DNA of 64,000 nt from Komarekiella delphini-convector SJRDD-AB1 (GCF_014831675.1 NZ_VJXY01000025.1:1-64000), one strand, 5' to 3'; positions 1-9,690 are shown, counted from the first letter of the stretch. The notes: generated by a model not told the origin, from the sequence alone. Program-made: numbers and translations.

Positions 1-2
1 GG

Positions 3-206
3 TATCAAAGGAAATATCGACGACTAGTTGTGCGATGGGAGCGGATTTCTGCCTGCTTTAACGCTTTTCTTTCTCTAGCCACAATTCATATTTGGATGAA
101 TCGGATTTTATTAGTGGGATAGGTTCAACTAACTGTATTTTGGAGTTTTGGTTTTTATAGACGTTACTGGCGCTATGCCAGTGTTGAGGAACTGACATAT
201 ATAACC
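3..206 (+). pseudogene. Disrupted N-terminal part of the CapD/FlaA1-type gene
   Basis: In the same frame as the gene that starts at 207, the stretch 138-206 reads FWSFGFYRRYWRYASVEEL, which matches the conserved membrane-domain region of long CapD/FlaA1 enzymes. An in-frame TAG at 120-122 interrupts this frame, and no ATG, GTG or TTG lies between it and 207. Further upstream (about 9-32) the same frame reads RKYRRLVV, which also looks like the family N-terminus, but the spacing between the two pieces seems too short by roughly 30 residues. I infer that the coding frame once ran through here and is now broken by a deletion, a frameshift or both. The true start would lie before the window. Confidence 0.5.
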
Positions 207-1940
207 ATGTTGATGGTGGGTGCAGTAATCGTCCAAACCATGACATTTGATATTCTTCATGGCACAGAGCCTTTTATTATAAATAACCTGCCGCGATCGC
301 TACCATTTATTGATGGGTTATTGTCGTGTATTTTCATTGGAGCATTGCGTTTCAGTTTTCGGGTTGTGGAAAGATTTAGCCAACGACAAGCAGTATTTAA
401 CCCACAGGAGCGGGTGCTGATTATTGGTGCTGGTAGTGCCGGAGTTTCTCTTGTACAAGATATGCAACGTAATCCTCAGCTGGGTTTTCAGGCTGTTGCC
501 TTCATTGACGATGATCCTCGAAAGTTAAATGCACATATTAGTGGCATTCCAGTAGTTGGCGATCGCCACCAAATTCCTGATACTTTGAAATCTCTCCAAA
601 TTCATAAAGTTATCATTGCCATGCCTACTGTTGCTGGACAAGTTATTCGGGAAATCCTAGATATTTGTAAAGCAACTGGAACGCAGGCTAGTACCTTACC
701 TGGAATACATGAAATCCTCAATGAACGTGTGCGGGTAGATAGTATTCGGGATGTCAGAATTGAGGATTTGCTCAGACGAGAACCCGTACAGACAGATATT
801 GAGCGAGTGTCTAAATTTATCAAGGGTAAGACAGTATTAATCACAGGCTCAGGTGGATCAATTGGTAGTGAACTTTGCCGACAAATTTTCAAATGCCAGC
901 CTAGCAGAATGATACTTATTGGACATGGAGAAAATTCTGTATTCAACATCCACCAAGAATTAGAACAACTTATTCAAGTACTTAAAAATGATGGCAAATC
1001 GCCAATAAATACCCCTCATATTTACACTTTTATTGCTGATCTTCGATTTCGATATCGATTAGAACATGCTTTTGAACGATTCCAACCTGATGTAATTTTC
1101 CACGCTGCGGCTCACAAGCATGTTCCCCTGATGGAATTAAATCCGCCAGAAGCAATTACCAACAATGTAATCGGGACAAAAAATTTACTAGAAGTAGCGC
1201 TGAAATATGATGTCAAACATTTTGTGATGATCTCCACAGATAAAGCAGTTAATCCCACCAATGTTATGGGAGCTAGTAAAAGAGTTGCTGAAATGTTGGT
1301 ACTGCAAGCTGCAAGGGAAAGTGGAAAGCATTATGTTACCGTGCGTTTTGGCAATGTTTTGGGTAGTCGTGGTAGTGTAGTTCCCACTTTTAAAAAACAA
1401 ATTGCTACAGGTGGCCCAGTAACCGTTACCCATCCCGATATCTGTCGTTATTTCATGACCATTCCAGAAGCAGTTCAACTTGTTTTACAGGCTGGGGTAC
1501 TTGGTCGTGGTGGTGAAGTTTTAATGCTGAATATGGGTGAACCTGTCAAAATTGTTGATTTAGCCAAGGAACTGATTCGCCTTTCAGGCTATGAGGTAAA
1601 CAAAGATATTGACATTGTGTTTACAGGATTACGGCCAGGGGAAAAGTTGTTTGAAGAACTGTTTATTAAAGGAGAGGAATATGAACCAACTCAGCACGAG
1701 AAACTATTTGTTGTCAAAAATGCTAGTCGGATTATTCCCAAAAATCTAAATTTAGGTGTGGAAACATTGTGTATAGCAGCAGCTAAAAATGATGTTAATT
1801 CTATCATGTTTTTGCTTGAGCAATTGATATCAGGATACAAACCAAAATACTTGGAAAATAATCTATCAATAGGTAATTCAAGAAATAGTGCTCTAGTCAA
1901 AAACTCCAATGGAAATATGCTGGCGAAAGCAGAAACATGA
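207..1940 (+). CDS. Polysaccharide biosynthesis protein, CapD/FlaA1/WbpM-type nucleoside-diphosphate-sugar dehydratase/epimerase
   Basis: The enzyme would act on a UDP-sugar (4,6-dehydration or epimerisation, as in FlaA1/WbpM) at the inner membrane to supply a precursor for the polysaccharide made by this locus. The 577 residues contain an N-terminal CoA-binding-like Rossmann domain with GAGSAG near residue 74, and a catalytic SDR domain with TGSGGSIGSE near residues 213-222 and STDKAVNPTNVMGASK near 343-358. In this family the MxxxK form replaces the usual YxxxK. Long family members begin with about four membrane helices. Only the last one or two remain after Met 207, and the family motif continues upstream in frame past a stop, so 207 is only the first usable start. 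It is the first gene of the polysaccharide locus in this window. Confidence 0.85.
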   Translation: MLMVGAVIVQTMTFDILHGTEPFIINNLPRSLPFIDGLLSCIFIGALRFSFRVVERFSQRQAVFNPQERVLIIGAGSAGVSLVQDMQRNPQLGFQAVAFIDDDPRKLNAHISGIPVVGDRHQIPDTLKSLQIHKVIIAMPTVAGQVIREILDICKATGTQASTLPGIHEILNERVRVDSIRDVRIEDLLRREPVQTDIERVSKFIKGKTVLITGSGGSIGSELCRQIFKCQPSRMILIGHGENSVFNIHQELEQLIQVLKNDGKSPINTPHIYTFIADLRFRYRLEHAFERFQPDVIFHAAAHKHVPLMELNPPEAITNNVIGTKNLLEVALKYDVKHFVMISTDKAVNPTNVMGASKRVAEMLVLQAARESGKHYVTVRFGNVLGSRGSVVPTFKKQIATGGPVTVTHPDICRYFMTIPEAVQLVLQAGVLGRGGEVLMLNMGEPVKIVDLAKELIRLSGYEVNKDIDIVFTGLRPGEKLFEELFIKGEEYEPTQHEKLFVVKNASRIIPKNLNLGVETLCIAAAKNDVNSIMFLLEQLISGYKPKYLENNLSIGNSRNSALVKNSNGNMLAKAET

Positions 1941-2004
1941 GGTACTGGATCAACTAGAGAATTTGAGCTTTGTCTTGATGTAGTTTTCATCCAAAAACTC
2001 CAAT

Positions 2005-3000
2005 ATGAAAGTAATTCATAATCGTCACAGCTTAGTACATGGCTTAGATAGCAGATCTGTTGTGAATTCAAGCTATTTTTCTTCTTTGAAAAAAATGGCA
2101 AGAACTTTTGTCAGAAGAAGATGTGAATGGTCAATTGGAATTTACACAGGCGAATCACTTTTTGATTTCAGTTCAACAGAAAATATCAAAAATCCAGTTT
2201 TGACTGCAAAAGATGTAACAGATGTAACAGCCGACTTTGTTGCCGACCCGTTTATGGTTCGTCATAACGACATTTGGTATATGTTTTTTGAAGTGCTGAA
2301 TAGTTTTAATGATAGAGGAGAAATAGGACTAGCAACTAGCAATGATGGATTCAATTGGGATTACAAACAAATAGTAATTAAAGAACCCTTCCATTTGTCT
2401 TATCCTTATGTGTTCAAATTCCAAAATGAATATTACATAATTCCAGAAAGTTATGAAGCTAATTCTATTCGCTTATACAAAGCAGTTGACTTTCCTACTC
2501 AATGGACATTTGTAAAAACTTTAATAGATGGCAGAGATTATGTAGATAGTTCTATTTTTAATTTTAACGACAGGTGGTGGATATTTACATCGTCGTCACA
2601 AAGCAATATTCTCCGTCTCTATTATACTGATGACCTGATGGGGCATTGGATTGAACATCCTCAAAGTCCTATTATCGAAGACAATCTAAACATAGCAAGA
2701 CCAGGAGGAAGAGTAGTAGTATATGATGGTCAAATTTTCCGATATACCCAGGATGATGAGGATTTATATGGTAGTCAAGTGCGAGCATTTGAAATAACCC
2801 ATCTGACAACAACAACTTATGAAGAAAAACAAGTCAGAGAGAATCCTATTTTAAAAGCTAGCAAATTTGGTTGGAATAAAACTGGTATGCATAATATCGA
2901 TCCTCACCAGATTACAAAAGATAAATGGATAGCCTGTGTGGATGGATATCAAATAGTTTTTGTGCTCGGTGTAGATCTGCAAAAGCTAATATCACTTTGA
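2005..3000 (+). CDS. Five-bladed beta-propeller protein related to GINT1 N-terminal / glycosyl-hydrolase-43-like domain
   Basis: The 331-residue protein has the repeated blade signatures of the beta-fructosidase-like propeller found next to sugar transferases: DPFMVRHNDIWYMFFE near residue 82, then PSYPYVF-like and ARPGGRVVVYDG segments, and a closing CVDGYQ motif. In plants this domain is attached to glucosamine inositolphosphorylceramide transferase; in bacteria it is common in polysaccharide loci. Its exact activity is unknown, and sugar binding or glycosidase-type activity is an inference. No signal peptide is evident. It lies 64 bp after the CapD-like gene and 4 bp before the flippase gene, so it is probably cotranscribed with the flippase. 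Confidence 0.7.
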   Translation: MKVIHNRHSLVHGLDSRSVVNSSYFSSLKKMARTFVRRRCEWSIGIYTGESLFDFSSTENIKNPVLTAKDVTDVTADFVADPFMVRHNDIWYMFFEVLNSFNDRGEIGLATSNDGFNWDYKQIVIKEPFHLSYPYVFKFQNEYYIIPESYEANSIRLYKAVDFPTQWTFVKTLIDGRDYVDSSIFNFNDRWWIFTSSSQSNILRLYYTDDLMGHWIEHPQSPIIEDNLNIARPGGRVVVYDGQIFRYTQDDEDLYGSQVRAFEITHLTTTTYEEKQVRENPILKASKFGWNKTGMHNIDPHQITKDKWIACVDGYQIVFVLGVDLQKLISL

Positions 3001-3004
3001 CCAG

Positions 3005-4276
3005 ATGCAACAAAAAAACCTACTAACACTACGCCGCAATTTCTCCTGGACTTTCACTGGCAATTTTGTTTATGCAGCTTGCCAGTGGGGAATGCTGGTA
3101 ATGCTAGCTAAACTCGGTAGTCCAGAAATGGTAGGTCAGTTTACTTTGGGACTGGCTGTAACAGCACCCGTAATTATGTTGACAAATCTCCAACTACGAA
3201 TTGTCCAAGCAACAGACGCTAAAAAACAGTATTGTTTTAGCGATTACCTGGGGCTGAGGCTAATTTCGACAATGTTGGCACTTCTGGTGATTGCAGTTAT
3301 TAGTTTGTCAGGAGGATATCGCTGGGAAATATCCTTAGTTATTTTCCTGATCGGTTTGGCAAAGGCGTTTGAGTCTATTAGCGATGTATTTTATGGGCTA
3401 ATTCAGCAGCATGAGCGCATGGATCGGATTGCGACATCGTTGATGATTAAAGGGCCTTTAGCACTGCTACTACTGGGCATTGGAGTACATATATCCGGCC
3501 GTATTCTGTGGGGTGTAGTTGGGTTAATTTTTGCTTGGGCTGTGGTGTTGTTTGGCTACGACATTCGTAGTGGGATCTTGATGCTGAAGCAGAGGTCACA
3601 ATTGCAACCCCGTTGGCATTGGAAAACTTTAGCGCATCTGATATGGCTCTGTTTGCCTTTAGGGCTTGTGATGATGTTAATTTCACTTAATAGCAATATT
3701 CCCCGCTATTTTATTGAGCGATATTTAGGTGAGCGAGAACTGGGAATTTTTGCAGCCATAGCCTATTTAATGGTGGTAGGAGGTATGGTAGTAAATGCCC
3801 TAGGGGAGTCAGCCATTCCTCGCCTGTCTAAATATTATGCAGATGGCGATCGCATAGCTTTCCGCACGCTCCTACTCAAGCTGGTAGGAATTGCTACTCT
3901 ATTGGGCGGAGCAGGTGTTTTAGTGGCTGTGGTGGCTGGGCGGCATATCCTAACTATTGTGTATCGACCTGAATATGCCGAGCACACAAATTTGTTTATC
4001 TGGCTAATGGTTGCGGCTGGGATTAACTACATATCGTCCTTCCTCGGCTATGGAATGTCGGCAGCCCGGTACTTCCGCATCCAAATGCCTTTGTCTGCCG
4101 TTGTGGCAAGTATCTCAGCCATAGCTTGTTTATGGTTGCTGCCCAAGTGGGGATTGTTAGGAGCTGCGATCGCACTATTGATTGCAGCAATTATCCAAGC
4201 AGGTTTAAGTTTGGCAATTATTCTCCATGCACTGCATAAACCACACGGGTACAAGGAAGGAGAATTAAAATCATGA
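3005..4276 (+). CDS. Wzx-type polysaccharide flippase (MOP superfamily)
   Basis: The product is a 423-residue, strongly hydrophobic protein with about 12 predicted membrane segments. It starts with the family-like RRNFSWTFTGNFVYAACQWG, and the C-terminal half has paired helices typical of MOP-superfamily exporters. Such proteins flip undecaprenyl-linked oligosaccharide units across the plasma membrane. The gene starts 4 bp after the propeller protein and its stop overlaps the start of the next glycosyltransferase in an ATGA arrangement, which suggests translational coupling. Substrate cannot be read from the sequence. Confidence 0.85.
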   Translation: MQQKNLLTLRRNFSWTFTGNFVYAACQWGMLVMLAKLGSPEMVGQFTLGLAVTAPVIMLTNLQLRIVQATDAKKQYCFSDYLGLRLISTMLALLVIAVISLSGGYRWEISLVIFLIGLAKAFESISDVFYGLIQQHERMDRIATSLMIKGPLALLLLGIGVHISGRILWGVVGLIFAWAVVLFGYDIRSGILMLKQRSQLQPRWHWKTLAHLIWLCLPLGLVMMLISLNSNIPRYFIERYLGERELGIFAAIAYLMVVGGMVVNALGESAIPRLSKYYADGDRIAFRTLLLKLVGIATLLGGAGVLVAVVAGRHILTIVYRPEYAEHTNLFIWLMVAAGINYISSFLGYGMSAARYFRIQMPLSAVVASISAIACLWLLPKWGLLGAAIALLIAAIIQAGLSLAIILHALHKPHGYKEGELKS

Positions 4277-5478
4277 CTTTAGTTAGCAAACCTTCTATCC
4301 GCATTCTGCAAGTTGTTGGTGGGATGAACCGGGCTGGAACAGAAACTTGGCTGATGCATATCCTCCGCCACATTGATCGCGATCGCTTCCAAATTGATTT
4401 TTTGGTTCACACAACCAAGCCCTGCGCTTACGATCAAGAAATTCGCACTCTCGGCGGACAAATTATTCCTTGCCTGAAGCCATCGCAACCTTTGTTGTAC
4501 GCTCGCAACTTCCGACGTATTTTGGATGAATACGGCCCTTATGACATTATTCACAGTCATGTCCATCACTTTAGCGGCTATATCCTCCGCCTAGCACGGC
4601 AAGCTGGTGTACCTGTTCGCATTGCTCATAGTCACTTTGATTCCTCCTCACTTGCTGCTAAAGCACGATGGCACAAGCGTTTGTATCTAGCTTTGATGGA
4701 ACGATGGATTGCTTTTCATGCAACGGCAGGTCTGGCATGTAGTTACAAAGCAGCTGAGGCTTTGTTTGGAGTGCCTTGGAAAACCGATCCACGTTGGCAA
4801 ATACTTTATTGTGGCGTTGACCTGAAACCCTTCCAAACTTTTATTGATCCAGTCACAGTTCGTGCAGAATTTGGTATACCTAAAGACGCCTTTGTAATTG
4901 GTCATGTTGGCAGATTTGAGCAAGCAAAAAACCATCAGTTTCTTTTAGACATTGCTGTAGAAGTTATTAAGCGAGAACCAAGGATGTACCTCTTACTTGT
5001 AGGTGATGGTTCTCTACGTCCAGATATTGAGCAAAAAGCTATGCAGATGGGTTTAGCAGGCCGCGTCATCTTCACAGGTGTTCGTCCTGACGTAGCCCGA
5101 ATCATGCTGGGAGCTATGGATGCATTTCTATTTCCATCCCTTCATGAAGGCTTAGGCTTAGTGTTAATCGAAGCACAGGCAGCAGGGCTACCCTGTATCT
5201 TTTCAGACGTTGTTCCGCAGGAAGCAGATGCGATCGCGCCTTTGGTACAGCGAATTTCCTTGTTGCAACCTGCCTCTATCTGGGCTGAAGCAGTAATAGC
5301 TACTACTAAGCAGAATAAATTAATGATTACTCAACCAGAAGCTCTTGCCATTATCCAAAAGAGTAAATTTGATATTCGTAAAAGCACGAATCAATTGCAA
5401 TTTCACTATGTTGAACAATTAAATAAAGCTTTATATAGCGGTTCTCGATTGAGTAAGGTACACAGAAGTTGTAATTAA
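4273..5478 (+). CDS. GT4-family glycosyltransferase (EpsF-like)
   Basis: This is a 401-residue retaining glycosyltransferase with the GT-B fold. The N-terminal domain begins ILQVVGGMNRAGTETW. The C-terminal domain has the donor-binding stretch IGHVGRFEQAKNH and the EX7E motif HEGLGLVLIEA (glutamates near 292 and 300). It would add a sugar to the lipid-linked repeat unit on the cytoplasmic face. Its ATG overlaps the flippase stop by four bases. The last 40 residues are low in similarity to the family core. Donor and acceptor are unknown. Confidence 0.88.
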   Translation: MTLVSKPSIRILQVVGGMNRAGTETWLMHILRHIDRDRFQIDFLVHTTKPCAYDQEIRTLGGQIIPCLKPSQPLLYARNFRRILDEYGPYDIIHSHVHHFSGYILRLARQAGVPVRIAHSHFDSSSLAAKARWHKRLYLALMERWIAFHATAGLACSYKAAEALFGVPWKTDPRWQILYCGVDLKPFQTFIDPVTVRAEFGIPKDAFVIGHVGRFEQAKNHQFLLDIAVEVIKREPRMYLLLVGDGSLRPDIEQKAMQMGLAGRVIFTGVRPDVARIMLGAMDAFLFPSLHEGLGLVLIEAQAAGLPCIFSDVVPQEADAIAPLVQRISLLQPASIWAEAVIATTKQNKLMITQPEALAIIQKSKFDIRKSTNQLQFHYVEQLNKALYSGSRLSKVHRSCN

Positions 5479-5523
5479 CCACAGATGAACACCGATGAGT
5501 TATCTGTATTTATCTGTAGTTCA
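5477..5523. repeat. Dispersed cyanobacterial intergenic repeat
   Basis: Directly after a glycosyltransferase stop codon lies a short element of the ACCACAGATGAACACCGATG type followed by TATCTGTATTTATCTGTAG, a phrase I recognise as recurrent in Nostoc spacers. It has weak dyad symmetry (CCACAGAT against ATCTGTAG). No coding potential is seen. Confidence 0.4.
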
Positions 5524-5632
5524 TTTTTCACTTATTCGCCTTTTTGCAAGGAGTCTGATTTGTATCTTAGGAAAAGCTATAGTTTTGCAAAATATCTAGT
5601 AATAAATTTGTTATTTAAGTTAAGGAAATAAA

Positions 5633-6811
5633 ATGTATAAATCTCTCATCCGAGAAACTTTTATAGTTATTCTTCTTGCCGTTTTATTTGGCGGGGTATC
5701 TCTTATGGATTTGGGTGATCCAGATTCCTCTATCGATCCATCTATTTTAAAATTACGTCATCTGATGAATGGCATAACTTTACTAGTTTTTTTAGTAATG
5801 TCTCGCTTTAAAATATGGCATTTTCCTAGTAAGCCTTTAACTCTGACTTTTTTTTGGTATTCATTCTCTTTTGTTTTTTTCTTATCTGGTTCTTTTCATG
5901 ATGATTTAACAATAATCAGAGATAGTATATGGCTCATGATTGCTATACCAATTATTTTTTTCTCTGTGCTACCTAAGCTGATGAATAAATCTGCAAATTT
6001 CCTGATTGCACTGGGACTTTTACTGGGACTATTACCCTATATTATTACTTCCTTATGGCTCCATCCTATCTGGCAATCTACACAATCATATCGAGGTGTA
6101 TTTTATAATTCAAATCAGCTAGGAACTACAGGCGCAGCAATTTCGGCTAGCATCTTTATTTTGTTAATTGGTGCTATATCAAAGAAAAAGAATGTATTTT
6201 ATATAGTAAGCCTAAATTTCATTTTATTTTCAAGTCTGATTATTATTCTTTTATCTAATGCTCGTACATCTTTGATTGCATTCTTTATTATGTTTGTAAT
6301 TTTATGTTGGCAATTATTACGAAAACCGAATTATTTATTTAGCATTTCTTTGATAATTATTGCAACTATTACAATTCTTTTAAATCTTGTTCAACAAAAT
6401 CCCTTGCTATTAGAGCAAATTAGTAGAATTCAAAATAAGGAATCTATCAGTGGCAGAGATCAAATTTGGATGCAAACAATCAAAGATATGCAATTACTAG
6501 GTAATAACAGTAATTACTTTGACTTAAATTTTGGCATGGGAGGACACAATTCTATTATTGATATACTTGGCGTTTATGGTATATTGGCAGCATTTTTTAT
6601 GACTTGTTTTGCAATAAGTAGCTTTTATTATACTTATTCTTATTTTAAAAAATATGCAAAAGATGATGCTTATGCGATCGCACCATTTATAATTACAACT
6701 TGCTTTTGGATTATAGCTATGACTGAGAGTATGTTTGGCGCTTTAGGTAATGCATTGACCCAGGCTTATATGATGTCTATGGGAGTAGTTATACACCACA
6801 ATAAACGCTGA
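5633..6811 (+). CDS. Wzy/O-antigen-ligase-like membrane protein
   Basis: The 392-residue product has about ten hydrophobic helices and a hydrophilic loop between residues of about 265 and 305 (GRDQIWMQTIKDMQLLG), the place where the Wzy_C/O-antigen ligase family carries its long periplasmic loop. SNARTSLIAFFIMF matches the conserved helix before the loop. It is the best candidate for the polymerase that joins repeat units outside the plasma membrane. The start is supported by an AAGGA-like site a few bases upstream. The region is AT-richer than its neighbours, as is usual for polymerase genes. Confidence 0.75.
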   Translation: MYKSLIRETFIVILLAVLFGGVSLMDLGDPDSSIDPSILKLRHLMNGITLLVFLVMSRFKIWHFPSKPLTLTFFWYSFSFVFFLSGSFHDDLTIIRDSIWLMIAIPIIFFSVLPKLMNKSANFLIALGLLLGLLPYIITSLWLHPIWQSTQSYRGVFYNSNQLGTTGAAISASIFILLIGAISKKKNVFYIVSLNFILFSSLIIILLSNARTSLIAFFIMFVILCWQLLRKPNYLFSISLIIIATITILLNLVQQNPLLLEQISRIQNKESISGRDQIWMQTIKDMQLLGNNSNYFDLNFGMGGHNSIIDILGVYGILAAFFMTCFAISSFYYTYSYFKKYAKDDAYAIAPFIITTCFWIIAMTESMFGALGNALTQAYMMSMGVVIHHNKR

Positions 6812-6847
6812 TATTAATTTTAAATTTATATATATGAGTAAGATATT

Positions 6848-8305
6848 ATGTTAACACTCAGCAACGTAGCTATTCTGGCAAACAAAATTCAGGCGATCGC
6901 AGCTCATATACAGCGCATAGCTCGTATTGCCCGTAGCATATTTCCACGCATTTTTAGAACTGTAATGCGTTCAAGACTTCTTATAGGTTGCATACTTCTG
7001 ATGGTGTCACTGATGATGCACCTGCTAATAGGTTCAGCAGAACCCCAACGAACTAGCAAGAAATTGCTTGAGTATGGCTGGGATGTCCCAACTCCTGATT
7101 TTTTCCGGCAGCATATTAAGCAGATGGAGCAGCACCCATTTGATGGCGTAATTGTCAAGCTTAACGTGGGTAAAGAAGTCTTTATAAAATCATCCTACCC
7201 CAACACAGCGTTTACGCAAGATCGCAAAAACCTGGCTGCCACGACTTCCTCTAAGCTCACCGATAATTTCGTATTGATGTGGTCTTCTATGGAGTATGGG
7301 TGGGACTGGTTCAACGATACTGACTGGGCTGCCACCGAAAAGAACATTAGCAACTTTGCTAAGACTGCCAAAGCTGGTCGTTTCAAAGGCATTGCTTTCG
7401 ATCCGGAGCCGTACACCAACAATCCGTGGAATTATGAGACACAACGCCAGCACGACAGCAAAACTTTTGAAGAATATCAAAAGCAAGTGCGAAAGCGCGG
7501 GGCCCAATTTATGAAAGTCTTGCAAACAACGCAACCTCGTACAGAGGTTTTCAACCTTGGTCTTTTGAGTTGGATGAAGTATTTACTGGAAGAAACCACC
7601 GACGCAGATGAGTTACAAAAGCGGCTCGTTAGCGATGGTCATGGGTTATGGCCGGCCTTCATTAACGGTATGCTCGATGCGGTTCACTCAGACTCTATCA
7701 TCATCGATGGCAACGAACGAGCATACTACTCTTACTGTGCTGCTTGGTTTGCAGCTATCCGCAAGATGATTCAGAAAGACGCGCGGGCGCTTGTCGATTT
7801 GGTGAACCATACCAAGTACGACAGCCAAGTGAAGATTGGTCAAGCGGTCTATATAGATCTTTTGCTCGACCTTTTTAAAAAGCCTGCCAACAATGTCAAC
7901 AACGATTGGTACGGTGTCAGAATGCCGCACTTCCTATCGCCAAATGACCGACTACGGTTGTTAGAACATAATACCTACTACGGACTCCGCACCGCAGATA
8001 AGTATGTGTGGATATACAGCGAGGCAATGGATTGGTGGCAGAATCGCATTCCTAGAGGCGCAGAGAATGCTATTCGGCGTGCCAAGGCAAAGATTCAAAA
8101 AGGTGAGCCGCTTGGGTTCAATATTGAGACTGCCACTGAAAAAGCGCTCAAAAAGTGGGGGCCAATCGAAAATACGGACAAGTGTTGGCAAGACGGCCCG
8201 CTAAGACAAAGAAGTTTTCAGACTTCTTTATTTAAAAAAATACTCTCAAATAATTGCTTCAGTTCGTTTTTAAAGAAGCAAAAAATGATGATTACAAAAG
8301 GATAG
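6848..8305 (+). CDS. Membrane-anchored TIM-barrel-like protein, putative glycoside hydrolase
   Basis: I do not recognise a named family. The 485-residue protein has one membrane segment near residues 44-64, followed by an extracytoplasmic domain. Several strings look like beta-strand ends of a TIM barrel: LEYGWDVP, FDGVIVKL, FVLMWSSMEYGWDWF, FKGIAFDPEPYT and IIIDGNERAYYSYCAAW. Acidic residues at strand ends (FDPEPY, IDGNE) are typical of glycoside hydrolases. In a polysaccharide locus such a protein would trim or release polymer, as PslG-like or other lytic glycosidases do, but this is inference. The gene is 36 bp after the polymerase-like gene and likely in the same transcript. Confidence 0.6.
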   Translation: MLTLSNVAILANKIQAIAAHIQRIARIARSIFPRIFRTVMRSRLLIGCILLMVSLMMHLLIGSAEPQRTSKKLLEYGWDVPTPDFFRQHIKQMEQHPFDGVIVKLNVGKEVFIKSSYPNTAFTQDRKNLAATTSSKLTDNFVLMWSSMEYGWDWFNDTDWAATEKNISNFAKTAKAGRFKGIAFDPEPYTNNPWNYETQRQHDSKTFEEYQKQVRKRGAQFMKVLQTTQPRTEVFNLGLLSWMKYLLEETTDADELQKRLVSDGHGLWPAFINGMLDAVHSDSIIIDGNERAYYSYCAAWFAAIRKMIQKDARALVDLVNHTKYDSQVKIGQAVYIDLLLDLFKKPANNVNNDWYGVRMPHFLSPNDRLRLLEHNTYYGLRTADKYVWIYSEAMDWWQNRIPRGAENAIRRAKAKIQKGEPLGFNIETATEKALKKWGPIENTDKCWQDGPLRQRSFQTSLFKKILSNNCFSSFLKKQKMMITKG

Positions 8306-8359
8306 GTGTTGCTGAATATGAGTATGAAACTCAAAAATTTAATCTCTCAAACTTTTATT

Positions 8360-8470
8360 CTCTGTGCCTCTGTCTTGAAAAGTTTCCTAGGTCGGGCTAA
8401 CCCTCCTTCTCCTGACGGAGATGCTACGCGAACAGAACTTTTCGCTGCGTCTCTGCGTGATATTAATTCA
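8360..8470. repeat. Nostoc-type dispersed repeat in the spacer
   Basis: The spacer contains phrases found repeatedly in Nostoc genomes (GACGGAGATGCTACGCGAAC, TTTTCGCTGCGTCTCTGCGT). A short open frame across 8306-8503 is built largely from this repeat and is not called a gene. The related TTTTCGCTG phrase recurs near 50290-50360. Confidence 0.4.
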
Positions 8471-8536
8471 TACTTTCACTCAGCAACACCAAAGGATAAA
8501 TAGTAAAACTAGTAATTTAATTTAAGGCGTTGCATT

Positions 8537-9670
8537 ATGCAAAAAATTCTTCATTTAATACACAGTTTTAACAGAGGTGGCATTGAAAAATGGTTGCTTT
8601 CTATGCTTCAGGAGATACCTAGAAATAAATGCGAAATGGATTTCTGTTGCAAGGGAGAAGATATCGGAACACTGGCTGCGATCGCTCAATCGGATGCCAA
8701 ATTATTTCACTGTCCTTTAGGTCTTGGTCACTTTGGTTTTGTACAAGGATTGAAACGGATATTAGTCGAAGGGCAGTATCATATCCTACATAATCATTCG
8801 GAAACCTACAGTGGAATAGCTGTATGGGTGGCGAAGCAGCTAGGTATCCCAGTTATTACTTCCTTTCATAACACCAGCTTTTCTCCGCAGACAACTATCA
8901 CCCGTCTGCCCATAGTCCGACGATTGCGTTCAATTTATGGAATGTTGAGCATTGGTTATGCACTGCGTCATTCCGATCTATTAACTGGTTGTTCTCAGGG
9001 GGTGATTCAAAGTCTCGGTCAGGGAACAAAAATCAAGCAGCTTCCTCAAGTGCTTTACTATGGCGTTAGTCAGCCACCATTAGCAACATCACAAGAATAC
9101 ACAGCTTTTCGTAATTCCTTTGGATGGTCAGATGAAACCCCTATTATTCTTCATGTTGGACGTTTGATCGAACAGAAAAATCATTTAGGTGTTTTGTCTG
9201 TATTTAAACTAGTTTTGGAGCATATTCCCACAACAAAACTACTTTTAGTAGGGGAAGGGCCACTTCGTTCTTTAATTGAAGATGCGATCGCCAACTGGGG
9301 ACTTACTAAATCAGTTTTGCTACTTGGTGAGCGTGACGATGTACCATCGCTGATGAGTAGGTCTGATGTTTTTTTCTTGCCTTCGCTGCACGAAGGTTTG
9401 CCAGTTGTGGCACTTGAAGCCAGTGCCGCCAGTCTCCCCATCGTCGGCTCCAAAATTCCTGGTTTGCTGGAAGCAGTTCGAGATGGCGAAACCGCTCTAC
9501 TGCATGATATAGACGATATTCAAGGTATGGCAAAGTCCCTAGTCAAGTTGATTAGCGATCGCACCTATAACGATCAGCTTGGTCAAGCAGGACAAAGGTG
9601 GGTGAAAAATCAGTATTCAACTGCAACCAGTGCCCATCAACTCTTAGAGGCTTACAAATCTTTGATGTAA
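8537..9670 (+). CDS. GT4-family glycosyltransferase
   Basis: This is a 377-residue GT-B enzyme. It has the N-terminal ILHLIHSFNRGGIEKWLLSM motif, the donor-site string LHVGRLIEQKNH, and EX7E as HEGLPVVALEAS (glutamates near 286 and 294). It resembles EpsF/WcaL-type cytoplasmic transferases that extend lipid-linked oligosaccharides. It is preceded by a 231-bp repeat-bearing spacer, so it may open a second transcription unit with the next two glycosyltransferase genes, which follow by 20 bp and by a 4-bp overlap. Confidence 0.88.
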   Translation: MQKILHLIHSFNRGGIEKWLLSMLQEIPRNKCEMDFCCKGEDIGTLAAIAQSDAKLFHCPLGLGHFGFVQGLKRILVEGQYHILHNHSETYSGIAVWVAKQLGIPVITSFHNTSFSPQTTITRLPIVRRLRSIYGMLSIGYALRHSDLLTGCSQGVIQSLGQGTKIKQLPQVLYYGVSQPPLATSQEYTAFRNSFGWSDETPIILHVGRLIEQKNHLGVLSVFKLVLEHIPTTKLLLVGEGPLRSLIEDAIANWGLTKSVLLLGERDDVPSLMSRSDVFFLPSLHEGLPVVALEASAASLPIVGSKIPGLLEAVRDGETALLHDIDDIQGMAKSLVKLISDRTYNDQLGQAGQRWVKNQYSTATSAHQLLEAYKSLM

Positions 9671-9690
9671 TTACTATTGAGCAAACACTT

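Noticed and set aside
8306-8503. Open frame of 65 codons after the putative glycosidase gene
   Set aside because: Most of it is dispersed repeat sequence, and the encoded residues show no family or compositional sign of a protein.
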